DNA from: Limnomonas spitsbergensis
Lineage: Eukaryota > Chlorophyta > Chlorophyceae > Chlamydomonadales
Assembly (NCBI GenBank): GCA_037349105.1
Contig: JAYJMM010000017.1
Location: 558,001 to 622,000, forward strand
Direction of reading: 5' to 3'
DNA: 64,000 bases
The notes under the pieces were generated by a model. It did no database searches. It saw only the letters and a program-made list of their open reading frames with translations, and was not told where the DNA came from. Shown one piece after another: positions 45,349 through 56,344 of the stretch. A program made the position numbers and the translations under genes. Within the stretch, counting starts at the first letter, position 1. Every line of letters starts with the position of its first letter.

Positions 45349-48300
45349 ATGTTCAGCGGGGGTGGTCGACGTCTAAGGAGTGCTCAAAGCGTGGTAGAAA
45401 ATCGTTTATCTCTGGCATGCCGTTGCTCGCCAGCGCCAGGCGGCAACGATTTAGAAAAACCGCCCAACCATCCTCAGCCACAGCCACAGCCACAAGCAGC
45501 TTCTAAACCTGACGAGGCGGAGTCCAGCTCCACACCGACGCCCGCATCGGCGCCCACGTCGCCCGAGGCATCCCCCCCCAGCAGCAGCAGCAGCCCTGGT
45601 AGCAGTGGCTACAGCCGGGGCCCCCAGCTGCCTGACCGGCCGCCCAAGAAGCAGCCCAAGGGTTCGCGCCGTCCCTTCGGATTCCAAAGGCCATCGGCAC
45701 TCTCCATTTTTGCGACGTATGGCGTGTTCACGGGTGAGACTTGGAGCCGCCATGCAAAGGCATGAGCGCCTGTATCCTCCCTCTCCCTCCAGCACCTGCT
45801 TGCCATGCATTTGACATGAAGCTGTGAACAGAGACAGTAAGTAAAGGAAATGACACCCATGCAAGGCTTAAGGGTGACCAACATCTCGGTAATTGAACGC
45901 CATGGTCTAGAAGACTAGAAGCAGTTTTTTCAGTTTTTACCGGACCACCCATGGGGCGCTACCAGGTGGCCACCACTGGGACGATGGGGACCAGGCCTTG
46001 ATGGACCTACGGCTGGTGGTCCAAACAACAGGGTTTGTCGCACCAAGCCCACCAGCCGTACTTCGGATTGTGGCCCAAGCGTGACTGAAATGTTTGGAAA
46101 TTAAAGAGCAAGAGTAATGAGCGCAGGCAGGCTTATTCCTGACACCGGCACACCGCTGTTGTTTGTATGAACCTAGGCAATGTCCCAATTGAATAGAGCC
46201 AGACTTTGCAAAAAGGGAAGTCAGCAACAAGTACCAGAAACAAGCCAGCAAGGTACAGTATATCTGAACACAAGGGTTGTGGCGAAGAAAACATTCTCCT
46301 CTCGGAAGCTCTTGTAGGAATAGTGTTCCATTTGTTTAGGGTGTTCCAGATCCAATAACGATCCAATAAAGCTGCATCACAGCCTGCGGCAGTTGGACCT
46401 GGTTCAGCTAGCCCTGCTACTCACCCCCCTGGCTGTTGGCTGTTGGCCGGTCAAGGCTCGATCCTCATTGGCTCAGTGGCGGCTGCCTGACTGCCCTCCT
46501 AAAGTGCACACGTTATTAAGCAGGGACACGGGATACAGAATATGGTAAAACGAGACGGTACGGGTTTTTTGTACGATACGACACGTGATTTTTGCCAGTA
46601 CGGGTCAAAAGTGTGAATTTGCAGTCGGTGCACTGTAGCTGACCCTCTGAGCTGACCGTATCAATACAAAACAGTACAGTACAATGCAGGATTTGGGCCA
46701 AAACGGCCTGTGTCCTGTGTCCCTGTTATCAAGGTCTGAGTGGCAGGGAGGGGGATTTCAAATGACAAATCGCCGTCATGAGCCTGTCCCAGATGGAGAC
46801 TGTGATATCATGCTGAGTCGCTGAGTCATTGTCAAGCCCTTGTTGAGTCAAAGACCTTGCTGTACCCTGGTGTCTCCTGGACCTTACAGTATCCTGGTGT
46901 CTCGGTGAGGAGAGGTGTCAGGTGCGCAGTGGCAGAGTCTGTGGAAATCGCGAAATTGTGGGTGGGTTTACAGTACAGCAGAGCATCACATTTGATGCAT
47001 GGGACATGTGCAAGCAAACCGGTACGAACACTGAAATAAACTAGGACGGCGAGCTAAAATCAGAAACAGCGAAAAAGCAGAAAGAGCTAAAAGGTAGAAA
47101 CAGCTCAGCTGCTGGTGCTACCTATTGGGCTGCTGTGGCCTAATGTGCTCTTTACCAGGTGCACTAGCCTAGCAGCCAATAAGCTTAGGCTGAGCGGCCT
47201 GAGCTGAAGGCGTGCCAGCTCAGCAACTTCAGCATGCTCAGAACCCTTACATCTGGACCCTGTGCTGAGATGTTTTTTGATAATGTATGGCTTTATGGCC
47301 ATACGCGCCCTGTCCCCATCTTCCTAAACGCTTGCCCCCTTCTCAAACGTCCCCGCCCCCCTTCCTAAGAGCGCGCCCCCCATTCCCGCCTTCCCCCTCC
47401 CAAACGCCCCCGCCCACCTCCCTAACAGCGCACCCCCCATTCCCGCCGTCCCGTCGTCCTTCCAGGTCTCATTGGCACCCTCGCTGTCGGCACAGCCTGG
47501 GCTACTGATCTGAACCTGGCCGGTATGTTCCACCTGGCCGCCGGATCTGGATCCGCAGGTTCTGCCGGCGGCCTCGCCTCGCAGCTTGAAACCATCGCGA
47601 TCTGCACGGCCCCGCTACTGGCGCTCAACGCGGCGATTATGGTGCCGGAGTACAACTCTTGGTCGCTGCCGAAAATGCCTTCAGGAACCCCACCACCACC
47701 ACCACCTGCGCCTGTGCCTGCGCCTGCTTCGCTGCTGGACGATGCGGCCGCTGCCGCCACCACCTCGTCTAACCAGGGCCTGCCTGGGGATGGTGGGGAT
47801 GCCTCTGTTCGAATTAAGGAGGCGCGACCGTCTTCGGATGGCCCAGCTGTCCTCCCGGGAGAAAGCGTGCAGGTGGGGCAGGGGAGCGTGCAGGTGGGGC
47901 AGGGGAGCGAGAGGAGCGAGGGGGGAGGGGTCACAGGCAGGGGAGCGAGGGGTCACAGGCAGGGGAGCGAGAGGGGGGAGGGGTCACAGGCAGGGGAGCG
48001 AGGGGTCACGGGCAGGGGAGCGAGAGGAGCGAGGGGGAAGGGGTCACAGGCGAGGGGAGCGAGGGGTCACGGGCGAGGGGAGCGAGGGGTGAGGGGTGAG
48101 GGGCGAGGGGAGGGGAGCGAGGGGAGCGAGGGGTCACGGGCGAGGGGAGGGGAGCGAGGGGTCACAGGCGAGGGGAGGGGAGCGAGGGGTCACGGGCAAG
48201 GGGAGCAAGGGGTCACAGGCGAGAGGAGCGAGGGGGGAGGGGCGAGGGCAGGGGAGCAAGGGGTCACGGGCTAGGGGAGCGAGGGGTCACGGGCGAGGGT

Positions 48301-51300
48301 AGGGGAGCGAGGGGTCACGGGCGAGTGGAGGGGAGCGAGAGGTCAGGAGCGAGGGGTCTCGGGCGAGGGGAGCAAGGGGTCACAGGCAAGGGGAGGAGAG
48401 CGAGGGGTCACGGGCGAGGGGAGCGAGAGGTCACGGGCGAGGGGAGGGGTTCGAGGGGTCACGGGCGAGGGGAGCGAGGGGGGAGGGGCGAGAGGAGGAG
48501 AGGGAGGAGGCAGGGGCGAGGGGAGGGGAGCAAGAGGGCATGGGCGAGGGTAGCGAGGAGGGAGGGGGGAGGGGAGGGGAGGGGAGTGAGGGGTCATGGG
48601 CGAAGGGAGCGAGGGGGCACGGGCGAGGGGAGCGAGGGGGCAAGACAGGATAGGGGAGCGAGGGGTGAGGGGTCAGGTGCGAGGGGAGTGAAGGGTCAAG
48701 ACAGGATAGGGGAGCGAGGGGTCAGGGACGAGGGGAGCGAGGGGTCACGGGCGAGGGGAGCGAGGGGGGAGGGGCGAGAGGAGGAGAGGGAGGAGGCAGG
48801 GGCGAGGGGAGGGGAGCAAGAGGGCATGGGCGAGGGTAGCGAGGAGGGAGGGGGGAGGGGAGGGGAGGGGAGCGAGGGGTCATGGGCGAAGGGAGCGAGG
48901 GGGCACGGGCGAGGGGAGCGAGGGGGCAAGACAGGATAGGGGAGCGAGGGGTGAGGGGTCAGGTGCGAGGGGAGTGAAGGGTCAAGACAGGATAGGGGAG
49001 CGAGGGGTCAGGGACGAGGGGAGCGAGGGGGCAGGGGCGAGGGGAGCGAGGGGGGAGGGGCGAGAGGAGGAGAGGGAGGAGGCAGGGGCGAGGGGAGGGG
49101 AGCAAGAGGGCATGGGCGAGGGTAGCGAGGAGGGAGGGGGGGAGGGGAGGGGAGGGGAGCGAGGGGTCATGGGCGAAGGGAGCGAGGGGGCACGGGCGAG
49201 GGGAGCGAGGGGGCAAGACAGGATAGGGGAGCGAGGGGTGAGGGGTCAGGTGCGAGGGGAGTGAAGGGTCAAGACAGGATAGGGGAGCGAGGGGTCAGGG
49301 ACGAGGGGAGCGAGGGGGCAGGGGCGAGGGGAGCGAGGGGGCAGGGGCAAGGGGAGCGAGGCGGCAGGGGCAAGGGGAGCGAGAGGGCAGGGGCGTGGGG
49401 AGCGAGGAGGCAGGAGCGAGGGGGCAGGGGTGAGGGGAGCGAGGGGGCAGGGGCGAGGGGAGCGAGGGGGCGGGGGAGCGAGTGGTCAAGACAGGAGGGG
49501 GGAGCGAGGGGAGGGAAGTAAGGGGTCATAATTGCAGGTGGCGGTAGTATAGGATTGGATAGGGTGGGGACATGCCGTGTGCATGGCCCTGGGGGTCATG
49601 TATACGCCTTCGCTGGGTCTGTAGGGCTTGCCAAGGACCAGACTTACTTGGTTGTGCTGTCAACTGCAGTCTTTGCTGTGAGCTGGGTTTTGACACATGT
49701 GTTGCTGTCTATTTCTTCTGGCCTAGGTTCCTGGATTTAGGGTGAAAGGTGTGGACCCTACCCCTTCCACCCTTTGTCTAGAGTTCGGTCTTGAGGCCTG
49801 CATAGCTTCCTGAGCTGTCCGGGTCAGGTTCCTAGGGATCTGGGAATGCAGACAAGTTGGACAAGACAGAATAAGGGAAATGCCAGACTAGGAGAACAGA
49901 ATCTAGGGGAGAGGGAGAGGGAGTAGTGTTGAGTGCCCTCGGACATAAAGGCATCAGATACCATACTACCGTACCATGCAGGAAGACTTTACTGTGTTGC
50001 CAGTGAGGGATCTGATGGATCTGGATATCTGGCGGATCTGAATATCTGGTAGATCTGATGGATTTGCGTCTTGCCTGCAGGCGGCTGAGCTGTTGGGGCG
50101 GTTGCGGGATTCAGACGCCGCTTCCAGCCTGCAGCTCCCTGAGAAGGCGGTCTCCGCGGCGGCGTGGGGCAAGAAGCGCGAGTCGACCATGACGCCGCTC
50201 AAGATGCTCAAGGATGCAATGCACCTAGCGCAGGTGGGGATGCATCCGTCAGATCTACCGAGATTCTGTCGACGGAGGGCCCCAGATTCTGTAGATTAGC
50301 CCAGATGTGGCAGATCCGCCCAGGTGGAGGTGCGCCCATAGTATCGGTCAGAATTCGTTTTTTCTGTCATCTGTTTCAAATAGTTGTATGGTTGATTTGG
50401 GTGATTATTTCCCCATTATATCGGTACGTCAGATTTACCAAGATTCTGCCGACGGAGGGCCCTAGATTCTGTAGATCTGCCCAAATTTGGCAGATCTGCT
50501 TATACTGTACAGATCTTCTCAGGTCTTTGACCCTGGTGCTGCAAGTTTGGGGGCCGGGAGTGCAACCAAGTGGAGAGAGGGCTAGAGGATAGGCCCGGGA
50601 AGACAAGCCACTCACGGTAACAGCGCGGATGTGGCTTTGGCCCAGGCTGCGCTGTTTCCTTAAATCTCACACCTCCCATGGGGCGTAGCTTTCTTTCTCT
50701 CTTAAGGAAAAGCCCAGGAAGACTTACCTCTACCTAGTGGAGCTAGGGACCGCCTCTGATGTCCTTCCCGTAGATTATGTTTTGGCCTAGGGTTTTGTTG
50801 TTAACAGCAACGATCCATCTTGACTTAATTTATGCCTCACACCTGAGCCTGATGCAGGAGTGCCAAGCCCCTGCAGGCATCCGCATCTGTTGCCCGAGCC
50901 GTAGTCTCACTCCCACCCCACCCATGCCCCCGCCCCCGTCCCATGCCCTGGCCCTGGGCAGAGAGCAAATTTCCCTTGGAAACATAACCATGGAGACTGC
51001 AGCGCTTTCCGTGTCTCAATTTTTAATTTGCATTGGGATTTGATAGCACCGGGCAGATGGCAGTCCTGCGCCATGCTCCGGACCCTCACCTCCTCCCATT
51101 CAGTGTCTCTTTGATCGTGCGTCAGCTACATTTCAGCTACCTCCCGGCCTCTGCCCGGAGCTCCCGTTTGTGGCCAGCCATGCTGCTTAGGCCACCAGCC
51201 GTAGGCCTGACCAGGTTTGGTCCCAATTTGGCGGCCGCGGGGCGGCCTGCCTAGGGTGGCCTCGTAGCCAAAAAATGAACACTGTTCCCCTTCCATTGAT

Positions 51301-54300
51301 TCCATGCTGCTTCTGCAGGGGCACTACACCGCCAACAACCCCACGGGAGGGCTGAACCCCGGCCTGGAGCTCCTGGCAACAGCGGTCAACAGCATGGCCC
51401 TGGAGCTGCTCTACAGGGGCTGCGGCATCACGCTGCTGTCCCTCTGGCTCAATGATCGGTGAGTGGGGCCGCGGGCGCGATCAAGTGTGCTTGGGGCTGA
51501 GAGCGCGAGAGTGCGTGTGGGGGGCTGAAAGTCGTGAAAGTGTGTGTGGGGAAGTGGGTGTGAGAGGGTGGAACAACGACCTGAAGCTGCCGTTTGCTGT
51601 AGTCGTTGCAAAGCTTCACTACTGCTGGGAAGCGTTGTGTGGCAAGACTGCCTACTCTCTCCTCGCCTGCCCCTCACACCACAAGTTTAATGAAGCTGGC
51701 ACCGAGGACTCAAAAGCAAACCTTCCGCACTCCCCTGGATAACAATAATGCATCCACCTCCCCCTTGCCTGCCCCTCACTGTGAAGTTTCATGAAGCTGG
51801 CGAGGACTTGCCAATGGAACGCTCCGCACTCCCTTATGGATAACAATAATGCATCCACTTGAACCTGCCACTCATTCCCCCAAGTTCTATGAGACTGGCG
51901 CAGAGGGCTTGCCACTGAAACCTTCCGCACTCCCCCCCTCCTGGATAACAATAACGCACCCACCTCCTCCTCCTCGCCTGCCCCTCATTTCTGCAGGTTG
52001 TATAAGTCGGGCGTAGGGGACGTAATTGCAAGCGTCCTGCACTCCCCTGGATGACAATAATGCACCCTGCTCCTCCTCCTCCTCCTCCTCCTCCTCCCAA
52101 AAGAATGCACCTTCATCCTCGCCTGCCCCTTACTCCCACAGGTTCTATGAGGGTGGCGCTGAGGACTTCATGTCACTACCCGCGCTGCTAGGCGGCGGGC
52201 AGGCAAGCACGCTCGAGGTAGCCAAGTGGACAGCTGTTGCGTTGTTCGTGCTCCTGTCCGGCGGCCTGGCGCTCCGCAAGGTGTGTTTTTGTGCACTGTT
52301 GGCCAGGCAGGCAGGTAGGCAGGCGTAGAAAGGCAGGTACCTCGGTAGGTATGCTGGTAGGCAGGCAGACGGCTCCGCAACGCATGCATTCGTGCACTGT
52401 TAGCCAGGCATCGGCAAGCAGGACTGCCCAACAGCATGTCAACGGTGGTCCGGTGCGCACTCAATTAAAGGCCACCATCCACTGCTCTATGCGCAATACA
52501 TGGGATGCTGCGTATTGTATTGAGGAATGAGCTCTGTGGAGGTGTGATTTATTGTGTGTGATTATGCTGTCACTTGCAGCGTTGGGCTCTCCGTCAGGTG
52601 CCCATCAACCTTTTTAACCTGGGGTTACCGTTGGGTCCTCAGTCAGATGACCATCAAAGAAAGAAAGGTACCCCCCCGTGGGAGGCGTGAGAGTTAAGGA
52701 AACAGCGCAGCTTGGGCTGAAGCCACATCCGCGCCGTTACCGGAATGTGCCCTTGAACCTTTTCACCACTGGGGTTCTCTTCAACCCTAGCCGATGTCTA
52801 GGATGGTCATCTGCTGCGCTCCCCTGTTAGTTTTGCCTCACATCTTTCCTGCCCCGCTGCCCTGCAAGCAGTCCCTGCAGCCGCAACGCCGCATCGCAGT
52901 CATCCTGAACGTGAAGAAGGGCGTCGATAAGGATGGCAAGCCCAAGTTTACGGAGGCGCCCCCCAACAATGCTTTCACCGACGTCATGAACCTGGCTGCG
53001 GGGATCCAGGCAAGTGGTCAGATCTGCACGCCTCTAGATCTGTAGGCCTCTAGACCTGCTGGCTGTTAGGTCTACAGGTTTTGAGGACTACAGGCGCCTA
53101 GATCTGCAGGTTTTTAGATCTGTAGGCTTCTAGATCTGCAGGCTTCTAGATCTGTAGGCTTCTAGGTCTGCAGGTTTGAGGATTGTAGGCGTCTAGATCT
53201 GCAGGTTTCTAGATATGTAGGCTTCTACATCTACAAGCATCTAGATCTACAGGCCTCTAGATCTGCAGGCTCGGAGATGTGGGGATGTGGCGCCCACTAG
53301 GTTAATACAAACATGAGGGACAGGGTTGTGCCCTTGTAGAGTTCAGGGTCCTGGAATACTGTATAAATGTGTGGGGTATGTGGCGCCCCGCTAGGTTCAT
53401 ACAAGCACGATGAGGGACCAGCAGGTTGAGCCCCCTTCCCCCTGCTCCCCCCCTCCCAGCTCTCCACCTCCCCGCATGACCTTGCTCCCCACACTGTCCC
53501 GCTCCAGGGCTTCCGCAACACAGCCCAAACAGCCGTGCTCAACTTTGTGTTTGTGGCCTCTGGCGGCAACCTGGCGGCGTCCTTCGCAGCCAGCCTGACC
53601 AACCAGGTGGTATTTGCGGTCATGCAACGCTACAGCTCTGAGCGCATGCGGAAGGTGCGTGTGACACTATTTTTAGCAGACTTAGGCTGCAGCCTGGCCA
53701 ACCAGGTGGTCTTTGCAGTCATGCAACGCTACAGCTCTGAGCGCATCGGAAGGTGCGTTTGACACTCTATTTTTAGCAGACTTAGGCTGCAGCCTGGCCA
53801 ACCAGGTGGTCTTTGCAGTCATGCAACGCTACAGCTCTGAGCGCATCGGAAGGTGCGTTTGACACTCTATTTTTAGCAGACTTAGGCTGCAGCCTGGCCA
53901 ACCACAGGGTCTTCGCGGTCATGCAACGCCACAGCTCTGAGCGCATGCGGAAGGTGCAAGCAACACTGAGCAACGCTGTAGTTCAGTTATTTGTAGAGCC
54001 CTGACAGCCGCGCTGTAGCTTCAGTTATTTTTTGAACGCACTCCCTCCCTAACTTTTAAGCGTCAGCTCTAGGGTTAAGGATTTATGAGTGCATGTGGAA
54101 AAAGCGTGCGGCACTGACCATTTTTAGCGCACGTAAGCCTGGCCTACGGCTGTGGGTGCCTGGTGCAGCAAAGTTTGCTTGCCCCTTGGGCCTGCAGCTG
54201 GACACTGGCCGAGGTTAAATTCCCAGTGGCCCTTAGCCTCCTAACGACCTGTTGCAGGTGGCCTGATACGCACAAGAATTATGTGCCTGATGCGCACAAA

Positions 54301-55097
54301 AATTTGTGCACTGGTGCTGGGTTTGCCTGCTGGGGGGTGTGATCTATGGGGGGTGACACTGTGCAGGGTCTTAAAACTGAAGGCTTTCCTTGTCAACCTG
54401 TCTTATGCTAAGATGGTGAATGTGGACTGGCGTAGAATAAGCAGTGTAAGGGGCATTTTTTCTGTTTTAGAAGCCTCGGCCTTGCCCATAAGCGCATTCC
54501 CGACTCCTGAGCCATGCAACCCCTGCTAAATTGTCAGTAGACTGCATAGCCTAACCCTCTCACCTAAACGCCCGTGACTCTTCTTTGCAGAGGAGCGCTG
54601 CATTGGCGACAGAGCTCAAGGAGTTCAACTTGAAGCTGCGGGCAATCCAGGAGAAGAAGAAGAACACCCTGATCGCAGCTGCAGCCGCCTCCGACGGCAC
54701 GGGCGGCAGCGCCGCCGCGGCCGCGGCGCGGCCCATGGCGGCAGCCTCAGCGCTCGACACCCCTCCATTGAGCCTGACGGGAGCTCCTCCCGCCCCTGAA
54801 GCGGAGCGGGCGCATCAGCCTGCTGCCGACACAGCGGCTGCCGGGGCGAGCGTGATGGCCGTGTCGACAGCGGACGCGGTGGGGACTGCCGCTGAGGTTT
54901 CGGCGCCTATGCCTGCAGAGTCTGCTGCCGCTTCGGCTCCACCTGGCAGCGGGTCTCCCCCTGGGTCCAGCAGCGCGGACTCGTCCCTCGGGAATCACGT
55001 AGCGGACGACCAGCTCAGCCGCGCGCTCATGGCGTTGGACATGCTCCTGCCGGATGAGAAGCTGCCCGCAGCTGCCGGCAAGTCCTCCAGCAAGTGA
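45349..55097 (+). CDS. Probable plastid membrane protein, possibly CPBP-like
   Basis: Eight exons join in frame: 45349-45733, 47466-47872, 50081-50233, 51319-51458, 52142-52280, 52872-53009, 53508-53654 and 54591-55097 (TGA). They total 2,016 nt, 671 residues. An in-frame TAG lies at 45334. The N-terminus (MFSGGGRRLRSAQSVVENRL) is basic and Ser-rich, like a chloroplast transit peptide. Hydrophobic stretches include IFATYGVFTGLIGTLAVGTA, ICTAPLLALNAAIMV, KWTAVALFVLLSGGLAL and TAVLNFVFVASGGNLAASF. ALELLYRGCGIT resembles the first CPBP (CAAX-protease-like) motif EExxxRG with the first Glu replaced, which would make it catalytically degenerate; this family call is tentative. The C-terminal 170 residues are charged then Ala/Ser-rich. 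The intron after 53009 has a GC donor (CAG|GCAAGT). Exons 7-8 are duplicated downstream. Confidence 0.7.
45955..46085 (-). repeat. Dispersed SINE- or MITE-like repeat, copy
   Basis: gaccaggccttgatggacct acggctggtggtccaaacaa...accaagcccaccagccgtac contains the family core in both orientations, giving an inverted-repeat look. It lies in the first intron of the plastid gene. Confidence 0.5.
47300..47465 (+). repeat. C-rich repeat before an acceptor
   Basis: gcgcgccccccattcccgcc and gcgcaccccccattcccgcc, each preceded by cctcccaaacgcccccgccc-like sequence, form about two units of roughly 57 bp immediately before the acceptor at 47465. It probably extends the pyrimidine tract. Confidence 0.55.
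47873..49525 (+). repeat. G-rich purine minisatellite seeded at a donor, about 1.65 kb
   Basis: The exon ends gaaagcgtgcag|gtggggcagggga at 47872; the next unit is gcgtgcag|gtggggcagggga again, then the array drifts to ggggagcgaggggtcacggg units. Larger blocks of about 290 bp carrying caagacaggataggggagcg agggg recur near 48640, 48930 and 49210. The strand is strongly purine-biased with many G3-G5 runs. Long open frames here are artefacts. Confidence 0.88.
50240..50500 (+). repeat. Intronic direct repeat, about 185 bp apart
   Basis: cgtcagatctaccgagattc tgtcgacggagggccc... (about 50249) recurs as cgtcagatttaccaagattc tgccgacggagggccc... (about 50426). Related gatctg words also precede the 50081 acceptor (50005-50065). 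No coding signal. Confidence 0.65.
51170..51280 (+). repeat. Dispersed SINE- or MITE-like repeat, copy
   Basis: Contains ccaccagccgtaggcctgac caggtttggtcccaatttgg cggccgcgg and ends agggtggcctcgtagcc. It matches 32320-32405 closely. Confidence 0.6.
51610..52141 (+). repeat. Four copies of an acceptor and exon start before the intact exon
   Basis: Acceptor-like AGs end at 51685, 51786, 51884, 51996 and 52141. They follow cctgccc(c)tcac-type tracts and precede tttaatgaagctggcaccga, tttcatgaagctggcgagga, ttctatgagactggcgcaga, gttgtataagtcgggcgtag and finally gttctatgagggtggcgctg. Only the last continues as the exon. Copies also share ggataacaataatgca and a CTC microsatellite (52068-52097). Confidence 0.85.
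53015..53285 (+). repeat. AGATCTG-type short repeat, about 18 bp
   Basis: ttctagatctg(c/t)aggct is repeated about 12 times with variation, directly after the GC donor at 53010. The first unit follows gatctgcacgcctctagatctg. Confidence 0.8.
53655..53960 (+). repeat. Three copies of an exon end and donor, about 100 bp
   Basis: The exon end aaccaggtggtatttgcggtcatgcaacgctacagctctgag is repeated with the landmark at 53601, 53700, 53800 and 53900. The first step (99 bp) keeps frame, so read-through adds 33 codons before the next donor. Later copies carry one-base changes (cgcatcggaagg). The last restores cgcatgcggaag|gtgcaa. Confidence 0.87.
54125..54230. repeat. Dispersed repeat, copy in the last intron
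   Basis: taagcctggcctacggctgt gggtgcctggtgcagcaaag resembles the ctacggctgg...gcaccaagcc core of the dispersed family. The same copy recurs in the tandem duplicate at 61990-62095. Confidence 0.4.
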
Positions 55098-55375
55098 GGT
55101 CCCAGATCACCTGCGAGCCAGGGGGTCTAGGCTGCCCGCAGCTGTCGGCAAGGATGCCTGCAAGACCCTAGGGGTACCTGGGGCCAGGGAGTCTTGGCTG
55201 CCAGCAGCTTCCAGCAAGGATGCCTGCAAGACCATATGGGTACCTGGGGCCAGGGAGTCTTGGCTGCCAGCAGCTTCCAGCAAGAATGCCTGCAAGACCA
55301 TATGGGTACCTAGAGCCAGGGAGTCCTGGTGTCTTGGCTGCCCGCAGCTGCAGGCAATAATGCCTGCAATTGAGG
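55060..55375 (+). repeat. 66-bp repeat derived from the coding end
   Basis: The last codons ctgcccgcagctgccggcaagtcctccagcaag and stop are followed by ctgcccgcagctgtcggcaa ggatgcctgcaag, then 66-bp units (gcctgcaagaccatatgggt acctggggcc...ttggctgccagcagcttccagcaag). The array has four units and lies in the 3' UTR. Open frames here are incidental. Confidence 0.75.
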
Positions 55376-55589
55376 GCGTGAGAGCCCAGGTCCCCCACCC
55401 GTCAGGCAGCCGAGGCTGCCCGTTGCTCTGGGTCCGGGTGGTTCCAGGGTGACCCCCAGGGTGCTGAGCTGGCACACAGACAAGTGTACATATACCGGTA
55501 GCCAGGACATGTTGCTTTATGGCTTGATGGTTTCACGAAACCTGAAACACTTTGTGAGTGTGTGTCAGCCGTCTGCTCGCTACGATTTA

Positions 55590-55829
55590 CGTGTACTGCT
55601 GGCGCCCACAAGCCGCTGTCGTGTACTGCCAAAGTCAACAAGCGGCTCTTGTGTAGTGCCGTCGTCCACTAGCCGCTGTCGTGTACTGCTGAGGTCCAAT
55701 AGCCGCTATCGTGTGCTGCCGCTGTCCACTACCTGCTATTGTGTACTGCGGACATCCACTAGGCTCTACCGTGTACTGCCGCTGCCCACTAGCCGCTATT
55801 GTGTACTGCCGCCGTTCATTAGGTGCTAT
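55590..55829 (+). repeat. 30-bp minisatellite, eight copies
   Basis: Eight consecutive 30-bp units have the form cgtgtactgccgctgtccac tagccgctat. Each differs at several bases, so the array is older than the neighbouring ones. The unit is a multiple of 3 and stop-free in one frame, giving a spurious open frame. Confidence 0.88.
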
Positions 55830-56344
55830 ACTGCTATCGAAGACTGCCGTGTCAGGAGAGGGCTATTTACTGATATTTTGATGTGTCCCTCAACATGTGT
55901 GGAGGTCGTATTTAAGCTGTTTCATAGTATGCCGAAATGCTGACAGCAAAAAAGTCAAAATGTTAGTTATTTCCCGCCTTGTGAAAAAGGGTGGCCTGTG
56001 ACCAGGGCCTTGGAAGAGTGCTGGATTTTAACTAGAGCCTCTGGTCTTTTGGCCCAGGGCGGATGGCCATACCCACTCTGTTTCTCATCCTTGGCAGCAG
56101 GGCCCCTGACTCGTGTTCAACCTAGTGTGTACCGTAATTGTGTTTTATTTTTTATGCATCCATGTCAACGATGAGGCTATGCCCAGTCGAGGATTTGTCA
56201 ACCCAATCCAATGGATATGCCTTCCAAGAATCTCCCGACATGCACACAAGTTCCACTTGCCCGCCCAAATTGTAATGTGTCCATGACGTTGCACACATGG
56301 GCCCTGCTCAAAAAATGTTGTGATGTATCCCTGGTTGTAAATAA

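Noticed and set aside
47525..49521. Gly/Arg/Glu-rich frames running through the purine repeat
   Set aside because: They only reflect gagcgagggg units; the real exon stops at the donor after 47872.
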